In this document: positions 22,536-35,563 of the stretch, in pieces
Position numbering within the stretch: the stretch's first letter is position 1
Layout: every line of letters begins with the position of its first letter
Made by a program: the position numbers and the translations under genes
Notes under the pieces: generated by a model
The model's database searches: none
Told to the model about the DNA's origin: nothing
The model's input: the letters and a program-made list of their open reading frames with translations, nothing else
Assembly (NCBI RefSeq): GCF_029227915.1
Contig: NC_079881.1
Coordinates: 12,563,501 to 12,627,500, forward strand
Direction: 5' to 3'
Source of the DNA: Hydractinia symbiolongicarpus
Taxonomy: Eukaryota; Cnidaria; Hydrozoa; Anthoathecata; Hydractiniidae
Length of the DNA: 64,000 nt

Positions 22536-22893
22536 GTGCGCATATAGAAAGCGGTTTCAAGTTAGTTACTTAATAATTTATTAAAAGGAAGATATTTCCA
22601 CTTAAGGACAATTTCGCATTAACGACACTCAGGGCATAAAACTCGTGCCGGCATGAGTTCATATCGGCAATTAAGAGATAAGGGACGGTTTAAATCGTCG
22701 ACCCAACTTTGTGTTTGGACATGCTGGCACTGGTTGGTTAGAAACTGAAAAAATTATGCTTTAATCTTTAGTTTAAACAATAGCTAATTAATCATTCCGT
22801 TAATTTCAATAGAAAACACTTAGCAAAAGTTGAACATGTCCAACTTTTAAAAACACTTATAAAACCGAAAAAAGTTGTACATCTTTCCTGTTT
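22536..22893. other. No gene seen
   Basis: AT-rich right flank of the Harbinger element. No feature supported. Confidence 0.4.
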
Positions 22894-22948
22894 ACACGGT
22901 AAGTTTTTTTTATCTTACATTTAAACGGTCCGTTTAAACTTACCGTGT
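22894..22948. repeat. Short palindrome
   Basis: ACACGGTAAGTTT at 22894-22906 is exactly complementary to AAACTTACCGTGT at 22936-22948. A second palindrome, AAACGGTCCGTTT, lies inside. Probably a foldback remnant. Confidence 0.7.
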
Positions 22949-23124
22949 ATTTATATCTAAGATTGCTAGCAAATAATGTTTTTTGTCAAAATAATAAAAA
23001 CATCACAATAATATTTCATGATCATCATCTGTAGGGTTTTTAATATTTTTTGCATTTCCGTACAGAAAAAAACATGCTTTCTCTAAATAAAATAATTTTG
23101 ATCATCACAAAAATGAAAGGGTCA

Positions 23125-23345
23125 GCGCTTGGTTACCCGGGCTGGTGTGTTCATATAGAAAAATTCCATCCCGCCTTGCCAAGATCTCGGTAGAAACAAC
23201 TGGGATCTCGGCAAGGCCGGTTTGCTCGCTTCTCATATAAACACGTGCATTTTTTATAAGGTTTTCTGGAACATGGCTAGATCTCACCTAAATAAGGCAG
23301 CCTGGTCAACCGGACCAGCTCAGCCCATATGAACAGTGCCCTTAA
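23125..23345. repeat. MITE-like repeat with AGATCTCGG motifs, copy B
   Basis: It shares GTGTTCATA, CCCGCCTTGCCAAGATCTCGG, GGGATCTCGG and the end CCATATGAACAG with copy A at 10640-11250. The centre is locally palindromic around 23185-23215. Noncoding. Confidence 0.6.
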
Positions 23346-25665
23346 TTTGGCCACTTAAATATATGCAATTTTATCATCTTGTAGTTGTACGAAAGCAAAA
23401 GCACCTATCATATGAAGGTGTAAGGCAGACGCATGTCGGTAACGTTTGTTTTTGCAAGCCAGCTCTTTTTGATAGGATCACTGAAAAACATTTGTAATAC
23501 CTATTTCCATATCCATTTGGTTCCGCAAAATATGCAAGCTAAAATGCAGAATAGCAAGAAAACGAGATTAGTTATTAGCAAATTTCGGGATGCTGGTTGT
23601 TTACATGCAAGTTTGAAGAATGTATCAACAAAATGTTGACTTTTACAGCTTTTAACTGCCATTTTCACATAATCGTAGTTAACACAGTTATAAAGAGGGT
23701 ATTGGTAGTGGTAGTGTAACAAAAAAGTTAAAATTTTGCAAATTTTAAGGGCGTATCTTTTTGTATATGTTAGCTAGCTAAACCTAAAAGCTAGCCACGT
23801 TTTTAGAATGATGTTAATACATTTTTATTTTACTGTTTCTAAATAAATTTAGAACTAAAACACACATATTTTACTAACGCTCAGTGACACTTTATAATAA
23901 CTTGATCAGTTCAAAAAATTAAATTAGCTTGCTGGTAGCTAAGAAAGTAGCCAACACTAAGCTACAACCTTGATAAAACATATTCTGAATTTAATTTTGA
24001 GTTCTTCATTCTCCCAAAAGCAATGTTAAATAATAAATATGCTTGGCTGATGCTAACAGAAGTACAACAAAAACCTGAAGTACTAGAGAAAAGTAACATT
24101 GACTTTGGGGGAAGTGGATGGGACAATAAAGATATTTCAACATCAAGAATAATGAAACAGCTAGATTTTCTTATAGCTTTTTCACAATTTATTTTTCAGG
24201 GTTGTACCTATAGCTTAGTTGCATGAGTAATCAACAAATCATTTTTCAACATTTGTTGTGATATTTAAATGATATTTAAAATTAGTATTTTCAAACTATT
24301 GGCTGTTGTGATTATGTAACTGTCGCACTCCCTCTGTCACTACTCCCTCTCTTACTGACTATCAATAGTCATCATTTGTATTAAGCATTGTGATGGTTAA
24401 CCTTAATACTTGCAGTTTGTAAGTTTACAGTTTGAAGTAATATGAATTGATAGAGCATAGAGCTAATCATAAATCTCCATATGTAGGAAAAGGTCTTTCT
24501 TTTTAAAAAATAGAGGTTTTTATCCCAAAAAAGGAAAATAAAATAATACACATACTTTTTCTTATAAGAATGTCTGGATTTCAGCTGTAAACGTGCTAAA
24601 TTTTTGGCAAAATCTTAGTCTCCATTTAGTTTTCTTACTTACATGAAATCTTGAAAATTAATCTTTGCAGAATTGTTCAAATTGTTTATTAACAGAAAAT
24701 AATCTTGCAAAGTGTCGATTTGTGAAAATATAAAACCAAAAATTTTGTTTTTAACCCCACAAAAAAAATTTCACATTGTTTTCGCTTATTAAAGTAAAGT
24801 TCAACATGACAAGCATTTGGTGGACAAAATTTTACAGAAATTCCTTTTTTTAGGCGCTACGTCAGTAACCATTTTGTGTTTTTTTCCAAACAATTTTTAA
24901 ATTGTTTTGTGAAGTGCTCCTCTCAAGGAAAAATTTGTTTTTGACCAAGCAAAATCACTGGACAATTTCATTTGCCTGAAAAAATACCAGATTGTAAAAC
25001 TGAATACAAAATTTAAGAATTAGGATATCATCCCTTTTGTCAACCTTATTTTTTGGAATTTTAAATATTATTTTTTTACCAAATACAATCTATGATAGAG
25101 GCTTAAAATGTGACACAAATAAGCAAGAATATTCCAAGGAAAGTTTAAGTTCAACTTTCCTCACCAAGTCAAATTAGTATCAAATGTGTAAAATGTGAGT
25201 TATAATTACTTCCAAAACTACCCTCACTTAGAAAAAAAATAAACAAGGTAGGGCACCCATAAGATCAACTCAACTACTATTTTAAAACCACAGCGTCATC
25301 AGTAAGCCTTGCTGATGTTATTTTCACAGATGTTGTTTAAAAAATAAGGTATATACACTAAATAACTGAAGACACAGGATATTAGCAACATCACCAATTG
25401 TGGTAAACAGCTTGAAATTTCACGTTTGTTTAGAACAAGTCAGCCAGCCAACTAGCTAGTTAGCTAGCTGGCAAGCTACTCATATTATATTCAAAGCTAG
25501 CTAATACCTAGCTCATTTAACACAAAGAAAATTTAAGAAAAACATTAAAACGGCCCAATGATACATGCTATTATCCCATATTATCCCCAAATGTTAATAG
25601 CAATCTGTGAGACAAATTAATTTTGCAAATATTGCAATTAAACAAACCATATTTGCACTACGTAG
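23346..25665. other. AT-rich DNA, no gene seen
   Basis: Short frames (23433-23639, 24023-24226) carry no motifs. AGCTAGCT-rich palindromic clusters occur at about 23770-23800 and 25440-25510. No RNA gene or element end identified. Confidence 0.4.
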
Positions 25666-25770
25666 CTTTCCAAGGTGGGAAGGAGGAATTATCCAGGGGG
25701 TAGCAGAAAGCAATTATCAAGGGGCAACCTTCCAGGGGAGAATTGTCCTGTCACCTTAGATCCCAATATT
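25666..25770. repeat. G-rich AATTATCC-type degenerate repeat
   Basis: CCAGGGGGTAGCAG, CAATTATCAAGGGGCAAC and CCAGGGGAGAATTGTCC blocks. Similar in inverted orientation to 14690-14830. Confidence 0.35.
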
Positions 25771-26385
25771 ACAATTATATTGAAGTTTCTTTTTGTAAAT
25801 AAATTGAAGTTTCAAACACAACCGCTACCTCGACACATTGAGATTTGGTTGCAAACTGATACATCAAATCATGGTAAGACAGGATTCCCGATTTTGAACT
25901 ACCAGAATATTTAGCTTCAGACTTCGAAATAATAGGGTTTTCTAAAGAAAAATATTCTTATAAAAAAAGATTCAACAATTCGTACAAAAGAAATTCGGGA
26001 CAAAAACGATGGCTGTTAACTAAAAAAACACCTTTTCTAAAACGATTCTTTCTTTTAGGATTGTCATTTACGTTTAATCCTTCGTCAATGAATACTTTTT
26101 TTCGCCGCTTTTGATAACCTTTCTCGGTTATTTCATTCATAACATACGATTCTTCAATCTCCCTCCATCTTTTCTTTCCCTCGTGTGACAGCATTGGGTA
26201 CACTAAACAAAAAATGAGCACTCGATATTTCGTTTCCATTACTTTCGTGGCGCAGAAATGAAAGCGAAATAAAACTACATGAAAGCAGCAATGGTGACCA
26301 ACGTAACTATACTTTGCCTTAAATCCGGCCTTCTCGCAGCTACCACCTTTGCAGACAAAAAATCGTTTAATATAGACTAGCTGAG
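25771..26385. other. No recognised gene; one small charged ORF on the minus strand
   Basis: A 93-codon minus-strand frame at 26239-25958 starts with a good ATG and is rich in Lys/Arg/Glu, with a hydrophobic N-terminal stretch. I do not recognise it and it has no supporting context. Confidence 0.25.
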
Positions 26386-26595
26386 TAAACCGGCAGCTTA
26401 AAGGAGCGGCAAACTGCGCACGGCACGGCTGCTGAATAAAAGTTCATGATGACGGTGTTGATTTTAAAAACCAGACTGGCTTAGTCTGCTTAGCCAAAAC
26501 TTTGCAGAATAACAACACACTAGACCCAAAATATAAAACAGTCTTCTAAAAATTTTGTTTACATCTTCGTGAGTGCTGAATTATTTCTAATTGAG
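26386..26595 (-). repeat. Dispersed repeat, copy 2 (inverted relative to 13001-13340)
   Basis: Its reverse complement aligns with 13015-13085 and 13216-13325. In place of the 130-base insert at 13.1 kb it has only about 13 bases (AGTTTTGGCTAAG). Confidence 0.7.
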
Positions 26596-29535
26596 TATTT
26601 TTACACATTTGCTAATGGAACACATTTCTCCTTATTGTGATGGTCACAGGTCAATACGCCGAAAATAATGAATCAACAAAAGTTAAAGTTCAAAATAACA
26701 AAAAATGTTGAACAACATGTGACAAACATATTTTTATTACTTTATACTAGCTACTGAACGTACTCAAGAAATTGATATTTACTCTGTGAGTGAAAATAAA
26801 GAAGGTAAAAAAAGATTCGTAAACTAAGATAACGCCACCATATTGCGCGTTCGATTTGTTGTTAAATGTTTCCGGTATGTATATTTTTTCAAATTCTCAT
26901 CATAAGAAACTTTATCGCTGTGAAAAGAGACTCAAAACATGAAAAAAAATATTATTGTTGTTCATTACAGATATTTCTAAGGTTAAAAAAAGTTTAAACG
27001 AAGGTTATAAAATGCTATTACTACTAGTACGTAAAATATTCTTAGTTATCTCAAGTTGAAGACCTTTTTTAAAAGTTTACGGGTAGGTACATCTAAAACC
27101 TACTTATTTTCACCCCATACAGCTATAAAAATACTGTAAAAATGTTCTTAGAAAGATATATAGATGCTTAGTTGTGAATTATAGTTAGTTATTTGTTATC
27201 AGAGTAGTTACCATAGAAGATTTTAGGATTTAGAAATCTAAAAAAAATTTTCTCTAGGTTAATATTTGTTTTCTGACTGCCACAAAATAATTTTTCGTTC
27301 GCCCCTCCTTTAAATGCCTGTATATTGCGACGCGAATTCGGGTGGAGCGATTAGTACGCTGAATATCAGCAGAATTATAATTACTGAACTTTGTCGCAAC
27401 CAGAGTTTGGATAATGAGTTAAAATTTCCTGATCACTTCAAATATTTTATAGGTAGCAGCTAGATTAAGATCTTTAGCTATAGCTAAATACGAAACAAAC
27501 TTCTTTTTTCTGAAACAGCCATTTTAACTCATTGGGACAAATGAAATCATCCTGTAGCTTAATGGAATATATTTTAGCAGAAACACAGTTTCGGGAGAAT
27601 TAATTATTACGAGAGTTTAATTTTGCGATTTCGCGAAATTTTTTTAGATTTTGCGAGAATTTTAATTCTGCGAATGGATGGTTTCAATAAATTTCGCGAG
27701 AACTTTTTTTCGTGAATGATGGAATTAACAAAAAATCACGAGAACATTCTTGTGAATAGAGACAATGGCAATTAAAGCATTTTGCGAAGAGCACAACAGA
27801 GCAGCTTTCTCACTTTCATTAGCGATATATCTGTTTTTTCTGTTCAGATTTTTTAGCATTTGGAACATGTTTATTTCTCCTCAGCATTGAAATCACTCCT
27901 GGCTTAACATTATTTACTTAATCAAATATACGCGTGATATTTAAAAGGGAAAGTTGAACAGGCGGAGCCGAAATAATTTGATGCTGACGGTGCAGAATTG
28001 CCAGCCAACCCCTATTAAACTTGTTCATCGGAGCGCAGTTATATGTAAAAACGTACCAACTTACACCTACATTTAACAGACTGTTTTGTTAAAGCTGCAG
28101 ACATATTTTGTTTTTAAAGTTGATAAAGATGGAAAACAATTTTCTTTATTCAACTCGGGTAATTTTCTTTTCCTTAGAAAAATTCGAGTTCCACTGCAAA
28201 ATCTACCGATGGGGAGTAGGGAAGTGATTTTTGTAAAAAACTTAAAAAAGTATGAGTTGTGCTGGATTTTGTCAGAACAAGGAGGTTTAAAAAGAGAACC
28301 CAACCGTTGCCGATTTGCAGGTTGCTGTATTGTTTTCAAATTCAGTTTTGTAAACAAATTTTTAGAAATATCGCGCATAAATTATAAAAGTAACCGTTGC
28401 TCATTGTTATTTCTCCATTATTATAAATTATTTTTTCTAGCAATAAAAACTCGTTTGCTTTGTATTTTGATCGTTTAAAATCAGTTTTTAAACATTTCTG
28501 GTGGTATATACAGAAAATAGGTAAAATCAGTCGAATATGAGGGAAATTATGGTAACATAAAGATAAAAAAACAATATTAGAAAATAAAAACGCGAATTGT
28601 CCAACGAAAAACGCATAATTAGAGATAGTAACGAATGATTAATATTTTCTTTTGTTCTATGAAAGAAAGAATAGTCACCGAACACCGATTCTATACCGAA
28701 AATTCAATAACCTTGAAGAAAAAAACATGTACTAATATGCAACCCCTCCTGCAGTAATATTTTTTAAAAGTTCTTTCAATCTTTTAACTGACGCTGTGCT
28801 AGGAGGGAACATACAGAAACATCTACAAGATATAAAATTACACCATATCTCAGGGCAACAGTTTACACAATATAAGCTCCAAATATCAGCTCAATTGTTT
28901 CCAAGTGGGGATAATAAACTTCACCAGCATTAATTCTTATAGCTTAACAGAGCCATGTGTTTTATTTATGCTTGGTATAGTTCTTAATATGTTTTTTGAA
29001 AGTTCTGCTTTGTCGTTAAAACACTCGTCTCACTCTCGGCATATAAAAATACAGCAAAAGCGGCGCAACGGATGGATTCAAAGGAGAGTGTAAACAAAAG
29101 AAATTTGAATGGAATTTAAATGGACGTTGCTGAGATGTATCTCCTTCTCTCTTTAAACCTCCTTGTTCAGAGACAAATACAGAAGCAACAATTATTGGTT
29201 AAAGATTTTTAGTTTTTCTCTCCCGTAACACGTTAATATCTTCAGTTTGATGCTGCCTGACTAACCCTTAGTTATAAACACATCTATTAAAAAAATACCT
29301 AGTAACACATCTTGCGGACATGCATACGGAGTCTTGAATAACATGTTATATCGACACATTGTTGGCTCTTCCACGGATACAATTTCGTTTCTCTTGCCAC
29401 ATCTTAGAGTCACCTCCAAAAAAAGTAAACATTCACTTCGCCTATTCACTACATACACTGATTTCAAGATTAGATGTCATTTTGCCAAAAAATTATGTTA
29501 ATCAATTCACCTTTATGATATCTATGCATTAATAA
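26596..29535. other. No gene seen; cluster of TTTCGCGA-type motifs
   Basis: About 27600-27745 holds several GCGATTTCGCGAAAT, GCGAGAATTTTAATT and TCGCGAGAAC motifs in both orientations, probably a degenerate repeat. Open frames on opposite strands at 28073-28478 overlap and show no motif. Confidence 0.35.
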
Positions 29536-29900
29536 AGTTTGAATGTACGTCCCTTGACAGGTGTAAAATTACCGATGTTAGAAAATGTCAAAATTTGCTA
29601 TTACTTAAATACCATAATTTATGCAGCATAATTAAATCTGACAATGTTGAAAATGACTCACAAAAACAAGACCATGAGCTTAACAAGAGAATTAAATGTA
29701 AAGAAATTTATGATTTTGTTCACATCTGTTGGGTTTGCTGTAAAGAACAATCGCCTTGAGCTCTACCGAGAGAGTATCATGATCTTCTTTTAAAATGCCT
29801 GAAAGATATCAACAAATCGATGAAGTGCGGCTATGATGCGAGAAGAAAGCGTGTTTATCATTACTCATATCCATACGATATCAGCTGCAAAAGATGAAAA
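29536..29900 (+). pseudogene. Unrecognised coding-like fragment
   Basis: A frame open without ATG from about 29536 runs to a TGA near 29760 and includes KCKEIYDFVHICWVCCKE. A second frame near 29790-29895 encodes LKCLKDINKSMKCGYDARR before a stop. Cysteine-rich and charged, it looks like a decayed element protein. No family assigned. Confidence 0.25.
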
Positions 29901-31019
29901 AAAATCCCAGGACAATAAGAAACCAAAATTGCGAGTGTTATTACATATGTAAATTTCTTTCTTTTCTCAAAAGTGTACTTAAGGCGGGTTTCCATACGAC
30001 CGAAAGCATTTTTTTAGAACCTGCGCAATGAAGTAAAATGACTACTAGCTTGACGTAAAAACCTGATTCCGAGTTTCTTTCAAAAAGTAAAATATCAGGA
30101 AAAACAATATTTTTTCTTTACTTTTTTATTAACAAGATAACACCTTAACCTGTTTACATTGAGTTAACGAACGTGAATTTGTAAATTCTTTTCAACCACA
30201 AAACAACTACTTGTTTGAAACATTGGTAGTTAAATTCATAAACTAACAATAATAGCTATCCCCTCTTTCTTGAAAAAATTGCTCATCAATTTTAGTTGTA
30301 GTTCCCTGTTACAAGAAAACTGCTGCAATAAAACAAATTTGTTATTATTTTTAAATATCGTAACAATACGTATTTCCTGTTTGCGGCAGCCATTTTATTT
30401 AAACGTCTTTTCTCTAAGAGAAAAATCCTACCGAACTTTGTTTGATTCATTTTAAAGATGTGTTTTAACTTAATAATGCAAGAACCCGACCATCATTTAG
30501 ATTTTTCATTTAGGTAAGTTTAACGATTCGCAGTAAAGCAAGAATTTCTTCCAAGAAAGCACAAGAAAACATGGTTCTTAGCAACAAAGGCGAGTTTCCA
30601 GCCGCTCTTTACATATACTTGCGGGAAAATAAGCAGTGTTTATGCAGGTGTTGTTAAACAAGTAAAAGGTGCTCACTATAAACTGTATGATAACACAATA
30701 AAAAGGGTAAGACTAAGATGGTTTTTCTTTATCCAGGTAACATCTAAAACTAAACCTATCGAGAATGACAATCAGCAAAAAAATCCAAAACACACAGTTT
30801 TTAAAACTAATTTTAATATGTGGTAAAATATGGAAGTCGAAAACACACAAAAAGACAATGTCTTTGTAAACACAGCGGCAACAAAGGATAATACCATCAA
30901 ACCTTGTAATGTTGTTAATAATCGTACAATGATCAGTGAGTACGACACATTAGATTCGATCAAAGCAAATACAAAAAGCTGGAAAAGGACATAAAAGAAA
31001 AAAAATTGATTTTTGCTGT
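29901..31019. other. No gene seen
   Basis: AT-rich DNA with short meaningless frames. Confidence 0.4.
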
Positions 31020-31345
31020 GAGCAAGAAACTGTGTGCGTATCTCACAGAGAAGAAAACCATCGCATTATATGTTTGGAAAAGCTCAACGTGCATTGAGTT
31101 TCCTTGAAGATAGGCTATATGTTTTTGAACGATGACGACAGTCGTGAGAATCCTTTTCTACCTTAAGTTATCAGAAGCTTTTCCAAGAACATAACAACCA
31201 GAATGTGTGGTCTTAAAGCCAGAGACATTTAAAGACGACTGATATCACCATTTTGTTTTTGTTAGGTTTATTATTTTGTTCACACAGTCACAATTTCTAT
31301 AACCTCTAACCTAATTCATAAGTCTTTATGTTCAACTGGAAGCTC
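31020..31345 (+). repeat. Dispersed repeat, copy 2 (inverted copy of 14940-15275)
   Basis: Reverse-complement match to the 15 kb copy over about 300 bp. Similarity ends after CTTTATGTTCA. An upstream coding-like stretch starting AVSKK is shared. Confidence 0.65.
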
Positions 31346-32659
31346 GTATGTTAATATTGCAACACATAAAATCAACAGATTTTTAAAATATCATGCAAGG
31401 ATTGCATTTGTAAGAAAAGAGTGAAAATCTTGTCTACAAATTATTTATACTGTTCTGAAGCAGCCTTATGGAAAAATGATTGTGGTGAGGAAACCCTAGA
31501 AATTAGGAAAGAATGAATAACAAGACTTTGACACAACAAAAAATTGAATAATTTAAATGACGCAAAAACTGAGAACTTGATTAATAAGAAGCTCCGTTTT
31601 TTAATCTAGAATGCGCGATACAAATGGCTGTAATGGTGACGATGTTTCCAAAAAACTTTTGCCAGACGGTTTTGTGGACTTCTCTAAATTCTCAGGAAGA
31701 TGTAGTAGCTGTATTCATTTTTTGTCTTATAGTATGTTATGTGAAATAACTATTAGTTTTTCATCTTTTATTAGTTTAATTTATAGTTTTTTTCTTTTCG
31801 TTTAAATGAATTTCTAACGAACGGCACTTTTTACGATAGGGGGGGGGGGGGGGGGGGAGGTTAATTCTAAAACGCTTTGTCAAATAAAAGAGCAGACATT
31901 TGTATCCCATACTCATTGTATAAGCCAACCTGTATTTCTCGGTCCAGCACTCCTGAGCAAACTTCTCCTTTTACCATGTGCATAGTGGAAAACGTCCCGT
32001 TCATTATCTTCCATTCCTTCCAAATGCTGAAAAATGAACAGTGTGTATTAATGAAAACGTGTACATAGCTATGACGGTATACACCACAAATATGCACGTT
32101 GGTAATTGTTGTTGAAATTTTAGCGCCATTTTTTCCATACATTTATTCTCAATCTAAATTTTTTATGTGTATATTTTTGGTTAACTTGATTTTTAAAGAT
32201 CTGATTTGTGTTGTTTAATGTATAATAAATAGTTAGTTGATTCTAAGGTTAGAAATTTATTCTTTTTTCTCTAACAAAATTTATTTTGTTCGCTCTTATT
32301 TAAGAAATAAACTTGAAGTCACCCCGCTCTATTTTATAAAAATTGCATAAAAGCAAACTGAATGAAGGATAATCTCAACTTTCATTCTATCATTGATAAG
32401 ATAAGTAAGTATTGATCAATTAATTCACTTTAAAGCTCTCAAAACGTCCAAGTAATATTGTTCTAAGAATGGGCACTATCCGTACCATCTCCAATCTTGT
32501 GATTGTGAAGGGCTGACGTTTGCATCTTCTGGTTAACGAGAGAAAATTAAACAAAACATTTTCTAATTTACAGCGGTTGCCGCACATTATGAACAAGTAC
32601 AGTTTTTTAAGTTTTTTAAACAAATACATATGAATTTACATAAAAACAAGTGGAACTTA
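31346..32659. other. No gene seen; contains a 19-base G run
   Basis: Short frames at 31611-32142 and 32420-32629 carry no motif. An uninterrupted G run occupies 31839-31857. Confidence 0.45.
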
Positions 32660-35060
32660 TATGACCACACAACATCCTTTCTCTACATACGATACTTTGA
32701 ATCCTCCATGAAGAGTAGGGACACCCAAACTTACACCAGCATACGAACTTCCTTCAAACCTAATGACTATATGGAATGACATATTACATAACGCATCCAC
32801 ACAACTGAGAGATACTATGCTGAAGTATCACAAAACGCAAACAAACAAATTTAGACAGAAAATAGACACATTGACAAACAGACCTCACCTGACATGACAA
32901 AAAAGGTTAAACTGACTGAGCAACAAAATACTAACAATAACTATCCACATACTACACATTATAGCCGCGAGAGATTACATATGCCACACCACAGACCTCT
33001 CTCAAGCACCAGACAACAACAGAGCCTTTTCAACAATAGACATAATTCCACTCCAACCCGTCCACCAACACATAACAATATACAACCACAGAACTACAAA
33101 AAGACAAAAACCACAACCACTCCTTGACATCCAATTTGACCAAAAAGAACTCAGAAATACTCAGCCATGTGACTAATCACAAATAGAAACAGTAAGAAAA
33201 AATCAAAAATTAAAATTAATCAAAATAATTTCCTAAAACGACTAACTACAAATTTATCCTATTACAAATTATCACATTTGGAGAAAAATATCCTTATCAA
33301 AGGATTAAAATTTATACCCACTACATCCACTTTTTTAATTGACTATTCAAAACCCTTAAATACATTTATAAGGTCTATGAGCCTGGGATATCACTTTCGC
33401 TCATGCAACTCAAGCCTAACAAGGCTTAAAAAACCCTCCAACTGGAGTCCGCCTCCTACCTAACATCCTAATCTTCAGGAATATTTCCGTAGGATAATAA
33501 ATGAAATTGAAGATACTTTTAATTATTCCCCCAATCGACAACCATTTATGTCCCACAATTTGTCATATAAAGAGAGTACACTGTTACAAAATTTGAAAAA
33601 CAACTCTGACCTTATATTTAAACCAGCAGACAAAGGTGGCAGTCTTGTTTTTATGAATAAAACTGATCATATTTTTAAAGTCAACAGTCAAGTTGAGAAC
33701 ACAAAATACTACAAAAAGTTACCTTTTGACCCTACTCTTCAGATTGCGAATGATATATCAGCATTTATTCGCTTTTTATATTCCAGAGTTTTTTAGAACC
33801 AACCACTCCTCCACGCACATCACGTTTTTATGGATTGCCCAAAATACACAAACCTAATGTACCCCTTAGACCTATAGTATCAGCTAACGACTCTCCAACA
33901 GAAAACATGTCAGCATTTTTAGATCATATATGCCAACCTGTCATGAAGCCATTACCTTCTTACATAAAGGATACTAAACATTTTCTCAGAAATATTTTAG
34001 AACTTCCTCCCCTTCCTCCAAATGCTATTTTAGTTACTGCTGATGTAGTACCACTCTACACTAACAATCTCATGATGAAGGCATCGAAGTTTTACTAGAA
34101 ACTCTATCAAAGAATAAAGATATCCTTTTCCCAGAAACTCCTCCTTTAAACATTATTAAAATAATGATGGAATTTGTCCCAAAACATAACTGTTTTAACT
34201 TCATGGTTGATTATTACCAAAAAATCCATGGCACAGCCATGGGCTCTAAATGTGGACCCCCTTACTATTTACATGGGCCACCATGAAAGTACTAAAATAG
34301 TTCCCCTTACTATAGCTATTATGCTTTATCGATGACGTCTTTCATATACACTGACAAAGAAGAATGTCTACGAAAACTTTTCGAAAAAATTAATTCACTT
34401 CACCCCCATATCAAATTTACTTTTACCTATTCTAGGAATGAAATTAATTTTTTGTACACCTACATACATGTAGGAAAAGATCGAAAGCTTTATTCTAGTT
34501 TATACACCAAACCCACAGATACCTTTAGCCTCCTCCACTACAACTCCTTCCATCCAACATTTACGAAATCCTCCATTATATACTCCCAATCCCTAAGATA
34601 CAGAATGCTTATTATCAAGGATGATATGCTCAAAAAAGCATTAAAAAATTTGGAATGGGTCCTTAAAAATCGAGGATACCCCAAAAAACTAATACAAGAA
34701 AACATGAAAAAAATAAGACTTATCACAAAAGGATGTACTCTATCACGATACACCTAAAACAGAAAATACTCAAAGATATCTAGTATTCCTCACACACTAT
34801 TCCAAGGACAATGCTACCATTATTGCAACTATGCGACATAAAAATATCAAGGATTTACTTGTCAAGGCAAGGTTTGTATAAGCTCCCGACTGTAAGATTA
34901 TCTGGGTCTCACTAGCAATCACAAACTCAAAATTTTCAAGATTATTATTTCCTATAACACGAACCACCTACCAATCCCTCTGTATTTACATAATTAGTTA
35001 TCATGCTAGAGCAGATGGGTTACCATATCTTCTGTAAGCAACATCCCTCTCTCTTTTTAG
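32660..35060 (+). mobile_element. Penelope-like element (PLE), decayed
   Basis: Plus-strand blocks in shifting frames carry PLE reverse transcriptase motifs in the right order. The 5' terminus (about 32668-32730) also occurs alone at 9885-9967, supporting it as a recurrent element end. A GIY-YIG endonuclease, normally C-terminal, is not recognisable here. The 3' boundary is uncertain; coding similarity fades by about 34900. Confidence 0.8.
33240..34760 (+). pseudogene. PLE reverse transcriptase, pseudogene
   Basis: Order of blocks: LSHLEKNILIKGLKFIP (N-terminal domain, from about 33275), DLIFKPADKGGSLVFM (from about 33610), FYGLPKIHKPNVPLRPIVS (about 33820-33880), ILVTADVVPLYTN (RT motif A with the D), GTAMGSKCGPP (motif B, about 34225), FIDD (catalytic motif C, near 34327), then INFLYTYIHV and YTKPTD. 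The PKIHK and KPADKGG signatures are typical of PLEs rather than LINEs. Frames change at least four times and stops interrupt (for example after 33796). The enzyme would copy PLE RNA at a nicked target; this copy cannot. Confidence 0.85.
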
Positions 35061-35330
35061 ACCTCATCCCAACAGGTTGCTTGCCTCGGAGATATGGATC
35101 CCTCGACACTGGAACATACATCTTCGTTATCAATCGAATTAAAAATTGTGATGCTAAAAACCTACTATCATGTTGGTAAAAATAAACAATACCGTAACAA
35201 TAATGGTGAAATAAACAATGACGTAACAATAATGGCGGAATATTGTAAATCCAATCACATACTGTTCGAAATTGTAAGTTAATATGATGCTGGGTTAAAC
35301 AATAATACGAAACACCCATTACGAAACACC
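35061..35330. other. No gene seen
   Basis: Contains two nearby AATAATGG-type direct repeats (GTAACAATAATGG at about 35194 and 35224). Otherwise unassigned. Confidence 0.35.
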
Positions 35331-35563
35331 CAGGAAACAGCGATATTGCGATTTTTTGTACTAAAACGACATGGGAACGCAGCTAAGCTAACCGCAACCA
35401 CTGTTGAAATTTTACCGACGTAACCCACCGCAATACGAAAAAAAAGTTTTAAAACTCCTGGGGAACAGCGATACTGCGATTTTTATACTAAAAGGACATA
35501 AGAACGTAGCCTAGCTAACCGCAAGCACTGTGGATGTTTTAACGAAGTAACCTACTGCGATAC
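35331..35563. repeat. Two-copy direct repeat, ~127-bp period
   Basis: Copy 1 starts CAGGAAACAGCGATATTGCG and copy 2 starts CTGGGGAACAGCGATACTGCG near 35458. Both continue through GCTAACCGCAA and CACTGT to CGCAATAC / TGCGATAC. Roughly 80 percent alike by eye. Confidence 0.75.

Noticed and set aside
28073-28478. Overlapping frames of 101 and 130 codons on opposite strands
   Set aside because: Neither has a recognisable domain and both lie in AT-rich DNA; not enough to call a gene.
13001-31345. One large inverted duplication joining the 13/26 kb and 15/31 kb pairs
   Set aside because: The pair midpoints do not agree (about 19.8 and 23.1 kb), so these are independent dispersed repeats.
32894-33127. 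77-codon Thr/Pro/His-rich frame as a gene
   Set aside because: Falls in the N-terminal part of the PLE, in a frame different from the PLE-like reading; low-complexity composition.
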